This document shows positions 27,097-36,800 of a stretch of 64,000 bases of DNA, one piece after another (positions within the stretch are counted from its first letter, which is position 1; each line of letters starts with the position of its first letter). The translations under genes and the position numbers were made by a program. The notes under the pieces were generated by a model. It was given only the letters and a program-made list of their open reading frames with translations. It was not told the DNA's origin and searched no databases. The DNA is from Closterium sp. Naga37s-1. Lineage: Eukaryota; Streptophyta; Zygnematophyceae; Desmidiales; Closteriaceae. Where the stretch lies: positions 8,507,001 to 8,571,000 of the forward strand of contig CANJKZ010000723.1 of the NCBI GenBank assembly GCA_947471745.1. The letters run 5' to 3'.

Positions 27097-27734
27097 AAGT
27101 CGTCCGGGAAAATGTCGCTGTACTGCTTCAACAGTGCTGCCAGGTCACTCGGTACGTCGGTCAGCAGTTTCTGCAAATCCCCTCCCTTGTCTGCTGCCTC
27201 GGCTTCCCGAATGTCGACCGCGTACACGTGAGCTCCCGCCGCTACGGCGCGTTTCATCGTGATCGCGTTGACACGCACTGACGAAGACTCAGGCGAGCCC
27301 CAGCGAGGTAGGGCGATGTGGTTACCGTTCACTCGCACGGTGCAGTCACCCGTCGTCCAGTCGATTCGCGGATTGTGTCGTCGCAACCAATCACGCCCGA
27401 GTAAAATATCGGTTCCGTCGAGGGTCGTTGCGAGCATTTCTTGGCTAAATGTGAAGTTACCCCCGCATCGAATCCGAACCCGGTCTACGCGTTCCCGTAT
27501 TGCCAGCGGCGTGCCGTCTACCAGTCGTGCGTCGATCTCAGGTAAACATCTGTCCAGTGGCAGTCGCAGTTTTCGTGCTGTAGCAGTGTTGATGAGGCTG
27601 TGGCTGGCTCCCCCGTCTACGAAGATTTTAACTAAGTCCGTCCCGATTTTCCCACTAAGCAGTATAGGGCTGTCTACCGTAGTACCCTCCTTATTCGGCC
27701 GGGTGTGGTCGATTGCGTGAACCGGCACAATCAC
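27097..27734 (-). CDS. Ty3 pol, 5' part: aspartic protease
   Basis: Frame with the retropepsin motif FVDGGASHSLIN (D-G-G instead of the usual D-S/T-G) and ILLGRDWLRRHNPRIDW further on. It ends at the Copia-A insertion. Counting one target duplication, the frame continues exactly into the RT frame at 19632, so protease and RT were one pol frame. It lies in another frame from gag, implying a frameshift between gag and pol. Confidence 0.9.
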
Positions 27735-27793
27735 TCGGTGAGGGTCGGTTGGGTCGGGCGAGCGGCGTGACCTGTCAGTAGAGGGCCCGTCTG

Positions 27794-28957
27794 CTACTGA
27801 CTCCCAGCGTTTCCCTGCTGCTTGGTCTGTTTCTGCTGCTCAGCTTCCCCCTTTCCCTTAGCGTTTTCCGGGCATTCGCTCTTGCGGTGTCCCGGCCGAT
27901 TACACGCGAAGCAGCGCCCTTTGAACGGTGCGGCAGCGGCATTCGCGGCGACGGCACGTATCGTGGCGCCCTCGTTCGTCCCACGAGACCGATGTCCCCA
28001 GTTGCTGCTACTGCCGTAGGACCCCGGTCTCGGTCGGCGGAAGAAGTCGAGCTTCTCCGCCATAACGAGAATCTCCTGAAAATCGGTGACGCCGCGAAGC
28101 TGAATTTCTTGAGCGATGTCGTGCTTCAGGCCGCCGATGTAGCGGTCGATGCGCTCGCTCTCATGCATGTAGCCCACTTGCTCGCATAGCGCCAGAAACC
28201 CGCTCGTGTAGTCCTGGACTGAACCGAGTTGGCGCCAAGTGCGGAGCTTCTGTCGCGCCGCGATCGAAGCCGCAATTGGCTCAAATCGAGCGCGCAGACC
28301 TGCGCACCACGCGTCCCACGTGCGATATTGGGGCACCTCCACGAAGTACGACGGCGCCCAGGGTCCGGTTTGTCCTTCCCGTGTCGGTAGAGTCGCGTAG
28401 TCATTCGGCTTCGTGACGATGACGCGCCACCAGTCCATGGCGGGTCCTCGCATCAGCGACACGGCGTAGCGAATTTTCGCCGAATCCTCCGAGACGTAGT
28501 TGGCGTCGAAAAACACGTTCATCGTGAACAACCACGCCTGAACGGTAGGACCACCCCGTTGACTCGGGTCAAAGCATGGCGGACGCTGCGGCTTCAGCGG
28601 CATCGGTGACGGCAGTCCCGAATCGTGGGTCGGTGCCGAAATCGTGACGCGAGGTTGACTTGGGGCCGCATTCGTCGCTCCGGGGTGTGTCGTGCCGTGG
28701 TCGTCGTCTCCGTCGGGGCGGACGACGCCATCACTGGCCGCGCTCGCGGGTTGCCCCACACTTCCGTGCTGTGATGTCTGTGGTGCGGGCTGAATCGGAG
28801 TGCCAGGTGCTTGGGATTGTGCCCTTGTGAGGTCGTTTTGCAGGGACGAGCGTTCTGCCGTCAGCGTCGCAATTTCCTCGGCGCTCTCGCGGATTTGTCG
28901 CAGCAGATCGTTCAAATGCTCCTGCGTGAGAGTCGTGACGTCGATGTGTTCGGCCAT
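27794..28957 (-). CDS. Ty3 Gag
   Basis: 387 aa starting MAEHIDVTTLTQEHLNDLL, with an N-terminal coiled-coil-like segment (IRESAEEIATLTAERSSL), a capsid-type region (about residues 125-290, PPCFDPSQRGGPTVQAWL, then YRTWDAWCAGLRARFEP), and one classical CCHC zinc knuckle CFACNRPGHRKSEC near residue 360. It packages element RNA in virus-like particles. No internal stop. Confidence 0.93.
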   Translation of the reverse strand: MAEHIDVTTLTQEHLNDLLRQIRESAEEIATLTAERSSLQNDLTRAQSQAPGTPIQPAPQTSQHGSVGQPASAASDGVVRPDGDDDHGTTHPGATNAAPSQPRVTISAPTHDSGLPSPMPLKPQRPPCFDPSQRGGPTVQAWLFTMNVFFDANYVSEDSAKIRYAVSLMRGPAMDWWRVIVTKPNDYATLPTREGQTGPWAPSYFVEVPQYRTWDAWCAGLRARFEPIAASIAARQKLRTWRQLGSVQDYTSGFLALCEQVGYMHESERIDRYIGGLKHDIAQEIQLRGVTDFQEILVMAEKLDFFRRPRPGSYGSSSNWGHRSRGTNEGATIRAVAANAAAAPFKGRCFACNRPGHRKSECPENAKGKGEAEQQKQTKQQGNAGSQ

Positions 28958-29140
28958 TTCGAAGGACGTCGGCTCGTCTTAGTCTAGGCGCAGTCGTGGC
29001 TGCACGCGTTTACGAGAGAACGCGAGGACAGCGGCTCCTAGGTGCTAAGGTACGTAAGTCCATTCGAGTGAAAAATCAAAAGTTGATTTCCTGGGGTGCG
29101 GAGATGCGCGGTCCGAAAGAAAGGGGCTCTGAATACCAAG

Positions 29141-29466
29141 TGTTACGGGTGCAATGAATCGAAGTAGCGAGAATTGCACTAAGGTGTCAAACGAGTACAA
29201 AGATGTGAGCGAAGATGAGCGAACATTTATATGCGAAGCATGCAAACGGTAACGCGGTGCGTGCGAGCTAGCCAGTGCTATGCTGGCAGCGAGGCTCGGG
29301 CTAGTCCCGAAGCGTAGGCCGACACGGCCGGGCCAGCAGTGCGAGGTTTGGTGAAACAGTGCGCGCGGAGTCGGCGAAGTTCCGTTAGCAGTAACGGGCG
29401 AACAACGGCTGTTGCTGTACGCGATGTAGTCGGGCTCCGTAAGGAATGCCGAGAAAATTCCTTACA
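29141..29466 (-). repeat. Ty3 5' LTR (right copy)
   Basis: 326 bp, followed by target duplication ACAAG. 28958-29140 is the leader between LTR and Gag, with the primer site at about 29126-29140. Confidence 0.93.
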
Positions 29467-30896
29467 ACAAGCGAGCCTTCACGAAGATGATTGTAACTAA
29501 AACATATTTAGAACACTTCCTCGTGCTTGATGCTGACCATGCTTCACTATGCTTGATGCTCTAGATTCGGGAAAACATCCATCACCATGCTTGATGCTCT
29601 AGATTCAGGAAAACGTATTTTTGGAATACTTACTTATGTAATAATATTACTTTATTACTGTGATTGAAATCAATGTTATTAGTCGCATCTCTCAGCTAAC
29701 AAACATAGGTTTTGTATGATATGTAGGAGCAATGAGTATGCATTGGTGTTGGCACTACTACTGTAGAGGACACTGAGCTGCGCCCCAGCGAAGGTGGCTG
29801 AAGCGAAACTGCCTGGTGTCAGGGGTGGTGCTCCTGGCATGGATGGAGTCGCCAAGAGCAGCCTGGATAACAGCCTGCCCAGCCTAGCCAGCTCCCCCAC
29901 ACTGCTCTCTCACCTGATCCGACCCGACCCGCAGCAGCGCGTCGGCAAGTTTCGCCAGGTCTCAGAGGGATGTTCGCCCAAATGAAGAGGGGTGACTGGC
30001 GGCCATCCAGTCACCCCACGGAAAACAGTGCGGGCAGGGGCGGAAATATTATTGAAGCAAGGGCGTCCGTCCGTCCATCCAGTTCACTTGAGAAGAACCT
30101 GCGCTGCCGAGGAACGCACCACCACAGCAATAACATGGTTGTGAGGCGGCAGGCATGGCTGTAACTTTAGTTACTCAGGTGGCCTAGCAAATTCGCTGCA
30201 AGCCATTGCACGCCGATAGTGCACACATGTGTTGGATTCAACCATCCATCACCTCCAAATCCCATCACTATCTCCTTGCAACGTACCCGCACTCCGCTGT
30301 GCTCGTGTGCTTGCTGGCCCGCCTGTATCACTCCCTCCCGAGTCCACCAATTTCTTTGTAGTCCACCAGAAATTTGCAGACTTATGCACTTCGCAACTCC
30401 ACTATGTATTATCGATAGCTACTCCATGGCTCCAGTTTTCACATTGACAGAACGCGATATCTTCCAGACCACTTATTTGCGAACCGACGAACAAGGCTCA
30501 GCTGCCTGCACCTCCTCTCGCATCCTCGTTTGACTGAAGCATGCGATGGCGAGTACCAGCACCGCTGCGATAGTAGCATCCCCGTTAGACGCGCTAGACG
30601 CTCAAGCCATGCTTACTCACTCCGGCAGGTGCGCCAGCGGGTTGGTTGGTTCCTCAGCCGCGTGCTGTAGCAGCTGTAGCATACGTAGCATACATAGCGT
30701 CCGTACCGTCGAACACGTCAGCAGCGCCCAGCTAGCTCACACCAGCGAATTAGCAACTGGCACGTTGACGTCGGCATGCTGCGAACAACGCTCCGAGTCA
30801 AGCGGCATGGAGGCACGTAGCCAAGCTATCGCAGCGCGAACCATGCGACGGCGCTACGATTTCCGGGAACATCGCAGCAGCTACCGCACCGCGCGC
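29467..30896. other. Region upstream of the receptor-kinase gene
   Basis: 1.4 kb, AT-richer to 29760, including a repeated GCTTGATGCTCTAGATTC block (29560 and 29590). No supported gene; 30546-30896 is open in frame with the kinase-gene exon 1 and could be extra N-terminus, but has no signal-peptide character. Confidence 0.5.
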
Positions 30897-33800
30897 ATGC
30901 CCGTTACTGTCACATCCGGGTGGTTTGCACTGCTACATCTGCTAGTGCTCTTTTCAATATCAATCCCTCAGGTCGCGTTCGCTAGAACGACCGCCGCCGT
31001 TGATAATACTGGTCCCACGGCGAGTGGCGATGCGGCTGGCGAGGGTGGAACCGGGAGAAGCGGGGCGGGTAACGGCACGGGGAGCGGCAAGTCGAGCCAC
31101 CCAAACATCATGGCGTATCATATGGCGCATATGATCTGTACGTCTCGAGTAACTTACATTCCGAACTCTGAACTGTCTTCCAGGTTTGGCCCAATCTGTA
31201 TGCCGACTTAACTTCGGCCCTTTCCCATCTCCCCCGCCTCTTCCTTCTTCCGCCCTTTCCATTCGCCCGTTCCTTCCGCCCCCTCCTTCCTCCGACTCCT
31301 TCCCTGCCAGCCAATCTTCTCCAGAATCCCAGTTTCGAGGCCCCAACCTTCCCCACGCAACCCCCGCATTGGCGCGCGTGGGGACGAGTTGCCCACATTT
31401 GCCCGGCTTCCGCTCCCCCGCCCGCCTCCCTCGCGGAGGCGGCGGAAGCCGCCGCAACCACCGCGCCTTTTCACGGCGCGTGCGCGCTCGAGATTGCGGG
31501 GTGCGACGCCGGGAATGCTGGCAAGGGAGGGAGCGGGAAACGCGGGTGCAGCTGGGGGGGTGTGTCGCAGCGCGTTCCTACTCGTCGCGGAACGCGCTAC
31601 CGACTGACTTTCTTCTTTGCTGCCCGGGCCGCCCTGCAGCGGTCCGTCAATCTGCGCGTGCGGTTCGGGGGGGAGAGGGCGCGGTTCGCGCTGCCGGCGG
31701 CGGCCGCGGCGGCCGTGGCGCGCGGAGCGGCGCCGTCGGTGCTGGGGGGCTGGAGCATGGGGTCGGTGGATTACGTAGCAGAAAACGCGACGACGGTGGT
31801 GAAATTCGTCGTCGCCATGGCGGATAACAGCACCGTGATTGACGGCGTCTCAGTCGTTGCTCTTCCGAAAATCGCGAGTAAGAGGTTACGAACGGGGTGA
31901 TGGGGGAGCTATGGGGTGAGTAGAAGCGCGAGGGTGGAGGAGTCTTGTCGAGTCATGTTCCTTCAGCTCACGCCTTTCCTCTGTTTCCCCATCCATCCCC
32001 CATCTTCCCTCCCCACCCCCCCCTCCCACATCCCCTCCCCTCACTGCCCTCCCCCCTTCCCCCTCCCCCCTCCACCTACACACCGCTATTCTCCGCCACT
32101 CCCGGGCCAACAGACCCCCGCCACCCGCGCATCATGCGCTTCTCCCTTCCGCCACCTGCCCCCGTTGCCCCGCCGCCCCTGCTCCTCTCCGCCTTCGCCT
32201 CCGCCAACTCCGCCAACATCACCCTCACCCCCATCGTCCCCGCGCCTGGCGCAGCGCTCGACGCGCCCAAAGCTTCCCCCAACGCCGCGCTTCCGCCGCC
32301 CGCGCGTTCCCCGCATCTCGTCACCACGGGCGGAGCGTTCTTCCCCACGCCCCAGCAGCTTATCCTCAAAGACCCCTCAGCGGGCCTCTGCGCCTCGCGC
32401 TCGTTTCTCACCGCCTTCACCTTCTCCGCCACGCGCTCGCCCTTTCGCGCGTCCGCGGACGAGGGCGGGGCAGGGGGAGCGGGGGGCGCGGGGCCCGCGG
32501 AAGGGCTTGAGAAGGCAGCAGGGAAGGGCCCGCGCGCGGGGAAAGTCGCGGGCGGGGGAGGGGCGCTAGGGGGAGTGGGAGGGCGGGGAGGAGCAGGGAG
32601 AGTGGCAGGGCCAGGGGGGGGAGGGTTTCACGCGCTTATAGGGGGGTTCGCGTTTGTTATATCGGGGCAGCCTACAGCAGGGGGGGGAGGGCCTGCGCTA
32701 GGGTTTGGGCACGCGTGCGCTCCTGCTGTGCCTGATGGGGAGTTTCTAGCAGGGGAAGGGGGGGATGCAGAGGCAGAGACCACAATCACCAGCAGCAGCA
32801 GTAGCAGTAGCAGTAGCAGTAGCAGTAGCAGCAGCGGGTGGGTGGACAGCAGTGGCACAGACCCGGCACTGACAGCGTGTCAGCACGGGGTAGTGATCAC
32901 CTTTGCCAGCTGGCAGGACAATCCCGAGGAGCAGGCAGCAGCAGCAGGCACAGCACTGAAAGCACCCCCAAGAGAGTACGTAGGCGTGCGTGTAGGCAGC
33001 ACCATGAAGTCCCTTGTCGCGTCCAATGCTGCTTTCGTCCTACCTCCACCTGCAAATCCTGCTGCTGCTTCTTCTGCTGCTACCGAACCTGCCGCCGCCG
33101 CCGGTGCTGGTAGTAATAGTAGCAGGCTCGTGGACGGGTCATCACACAACGTGTGGGTGGAGCACTGCGCGTCGTCGCACACTCTCTCTGTGAGCTTCAC
33201 ACGCCCCCGCGCCACGGCGCACCAGTGCCCGCTGGCCTTCGAAGCAGAGCAGCAGAGGGAGTGGGAGCGGCGGCAGGGCCGGCAGGTGCAGCACTCACGC
33301 ATTCTCACCGTGCAGTTAGACCTGTGTGATGCGCTAGGGGGTTACAACCGCTGGGGCGGCGGGAGCGGGAGCGGGAGTGTCCGGAGTGGTGGTGGTGACA
33401 GGAGCGGTGGGAGGGTGGGGCAGGAGGTGGATGAGGAGCCGGTGTTTGTGGGGTTCAGTGGGAGTGGGCGCGGTGTGGAGTATGTTGTCAGTAAATGGTC
33501 TTTCAGAGGTGCGGCGCTGCTTGATGCTTGCTGCTGCTTGCTGATTCTGCTCTTCTTGCGCTCACTCGTAGACACAGTTGCATGCATGTGTACACACACA
33601 GATATGCGACCGCATACACACACACACTCACACACACTCACACACACACCCACACACACACACACACTCGCATGTTCCTATGCACCTTACGCACAATTCA
33701 ACACCATCGCCAATCCAATCAGCCCCCCTCACTCCCTCCCACTCTCTCACAAACCCTCTCCCCTGCAGAGCTGGGTTCGCCACCAGTATTCGATACAGCA

Positions 33801-36800
33801 GCAGCATCCGTCCCATGGACCCCCGACTCCTCCTCGTCCTCCTCCTCCGCGCTCTCCCCGCTCCTCATTGCCATCATCGTGGTCTCCTCAGTGACTGCCC
33901 TCGTTGCTGTGCTGGCCGCTTTCGCTCACTTCAGGCGCCACCCACTAGGTACGCCCGCCCTACAGCCGTGTTGGTGTTGCATTCGAGAGCTTTTGTGAAT
34001 GATCGAACGCAGCTCGGTGGCTGCTCTCGCTGATGTGCTCGCTGCCTCTGCTCTCTTCAGGCGCCACCCATTAGCTACGCTACGCCCTACAGCCGGTCTT
34101 GCTTATAAGCAGAGCACACCTTCGTGCTCTACTTACTTCCCCCTATGAGCAGAGCACACCTTGCCCTCCCCTTGCTCTCCCCTTGCCCTCCCTTTACCCT
34201 CCCCTTGCTCTCCCCTTGCCCTCCCCTTGCCCTCTCCTTGCCCTCCCCTTGCCCTCTCCCCAACCACCATCCCAGGAGCATTTTGAATCTTGGCATACAA
34301 CGACCAACTCATCTCCGCGCCAATCCCCTTTTCCTTTCTCTCCACCATTCCCCCTTAAACCCCACTCCCCATGCCCGCCCCGCTCCCACCACACCAAACA
34401 AAATCCCCAGGAGCATCTCGAATCATGGCGCGACTTTTGAGGCACCTCCAAAGTCGAATCATGGCGCGACTTTTGAGGCGCCTCCAAAGCCGAATCATGG
34501 CGCGACGCACAGCATGACGAGCCCATCTCCACTTGTTTCGCAGGTCGCTTTGTTCTTTAGATTTCTCCAAAGCGACACACCACCCCCACACCACCCCTTG
34601 CCCTCCCCTCCCCCCCACACCACCCCTTGCCCTCCCCTCCCCTCCACACCAACCCCAGGAGCATCCCGGATCATGGCATACGATGAGCTCATCTCCACTC
34701 CCACCACCTCCTCCGCCTCCATCTTCCCCTCCTTTTCCTCCGCCTCCTCCACCTCCTCTTCCTCCGCCTCCTCCTCCCGCGCGCACCGCTCCTCCCCTTT
34801 CTGCCGCCGCTTCCGGCTAGAGGACCTAAAGCGCGCCACGCACCGCTTCGACCTGCGCCGCCGCTTGCACAAGGACGGGCATGGAGGCGCCTATGGCTCG
34901 GTGTTCCGAGCCGACTCCCGCCTTATCGCCGAACCTGACGCCCGGAGGCTCGACGACGGGAGAGGGTCGGCAGGGGGTGGGGTGGGGGCGCGGGGGAGAG
35001 GAATGGGGGCGAAGGGCGGAGGGGGAGGGGGAGGCGGGGCGGAGTGGGCTGTGAAGCGGTATGGGCGGTTTAGCTGGAGGGTGGGGGATAGGGGGAGGAG
35101 TTTTGAGGAGGAGGTGGAGGCATATGCGCGGCATGGGCATGTGCACTTGGTGCCAGTGGTGGGGTACTGCTGTGAGGGCCATGAGCACATGGTGGTGTAT
35201 CAGATGCTGCCACATGGGTCCCTACGAGACAACCTGCACGCTCCCTGCGGTGAGACTGACTTCAGAGCCCTCTCCACATGTTGTTGTTGCTAGTATGTGG
35301 TAGCCTGCACGCTCCCTGCGGTAAGAGCCCTCTCCACATGTTGTTGTTGCTAGTATGTGGTAGCCTGCACGCTCCCTGCGGTAAGAGCCCTCTCCACATG
35401 TTGTTGTTGCTAGTACGTGGTAGCCTGCACGCTCCCTGCGGTAAGAGCCCTCTCCACATGTTGTTGTTGCTAGTATGTGGTAGCCTGCACGCTCCCTGCG
35501 GTAAGAGCCCTCTCCACATGTTGTTGTTGCTAGTATGTGGTAGCCTGCACGCTCCCTGCGGTAAGAGCCCTCTCCACATGTTGTTGTTGCTAGTATGTGG
35601 TAGCCTGCACGCTCCCTGCGGTAAGAGCCCTCTCCACATGTTGTTGTTGCTAGTATGTGGTAGCCTGCACGCTCCCTGCGGTAAGAGCCCTCTCCACATG
35701 TTGTTGTTGCTAGTATGTGGTAGCCTGCACGCTCCCTGCGGTAAGAGCCCTCTCCACATGTTGTTGTTGCTAGTATGTGGTAGGCTGCACGCTCCCTGCA
35801 CGCCCCTCGCATCTGCCCATCTGACCTGCCTCCTTACTATCTGTATCCCTCCTTCTGCTTGCCTGCCTGTGCGTGCTGCATGTGTGCATGTGTGTCTACC
35901 TGCACACCTACATGACACTCACATCCGTGTGCGCACATCTGCATGTCTGTCACACACATGCAGATTCACCCAAGTCTATGGAGCATCGGTTGTGCATAGC
36001 AGTGGGCGTGGCGGAGGGACTAGCATTTCTTAGTTGACTCAAAACTCTGTGTGCGCGCACCTGTCTGTCACACACATGCAGATTCACCCATGTCTATGGA
36101 GCAGCGCCTGCGCATAGCAGTGGGAGTGGCGGAGGGACTAGCGTTCATGCACCAGCAGCACCCGCCACTCATCCACCGCAACCTCAAGCCATCCAACATC
36201 ATGCTCACGCCCTCGCTGCAGGTATGCGCGTGCATGCTCACACCCTTTTCTCAATTTGTTTGTTGCTTTATTTTAGTATATATATTTTTATTTTATTCTA
36301 TTTGTTATTACTTGTGATTCTGTAGCATCGCCCCAAGCCACCCAGCATAATGTTAACAGGTATGTCTTGTGAGCATGATAGGTTGAACACTTGAGAGTTC
36401 TCCTCGAGAGCTATGCCACTCTGCAGGTGTGCTCACGGGTGTATGACCCTTCCTCACTTGCTCCCTTGTCCCCTTGCACCCTGCCTTGCCCTCCACCTCC
36501 CCTCCCGTCGCCCCACCAGCCGCAAATCGGCGACTTTTGTTTCGTCCATCATGACGGGGAGGGGCGTATCAACGCGGTACCGGAGGCAGTGCAGCAGGAG
36601 GGGTATCGGGACCCTGCCATTGCTGACCTGCACCTGCCCACTCAGGCCCTCACCCCACAGCACACCGATGTGTACAGGTGGGGACAGGGAGAGAGCACAC
36701 TATGTGTGAGTGAGTGGACTTGGAACGGTGCAGCAGGAAGGGTATTGAGACCCCGCCATTGCTAATCTACACCTACCCACTAAGGCCCACACAGGCCTCT

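Larger units (their letters stand above)
16485..29466 (-). mobile_element. Ty3-type LTR retrotransposon (chromovirus), with Copia-A inside
   Basis: Two LTRs (16485-16809 and 29141-29466), each starting TGTTACGGG and ending CCTTACA, are flanked by the 5-bp target duplication ACAAG (16480-16484 and 29467-29471). The element reads on the minus strand. Just inside the right (5') LTR is CTTGGTATTCAGAGC, an initiator-tRNA-Met primer site with one extra T; just inside the left LTR is a G-rich polypurine tract. The LTRs differ by about five substitutions and two small indels. Gag and pol are open apart from the nested Copia-A. Without that insertion the element is about 5.5 kb. Confidence 0.95.

Noticed and set aside
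35222-35918. Repeat protein with a 20-residue unit on either strand
   Set aside because: The frame exists only because 60 is divisible by three; the array is intronic and starts from an exon donor.
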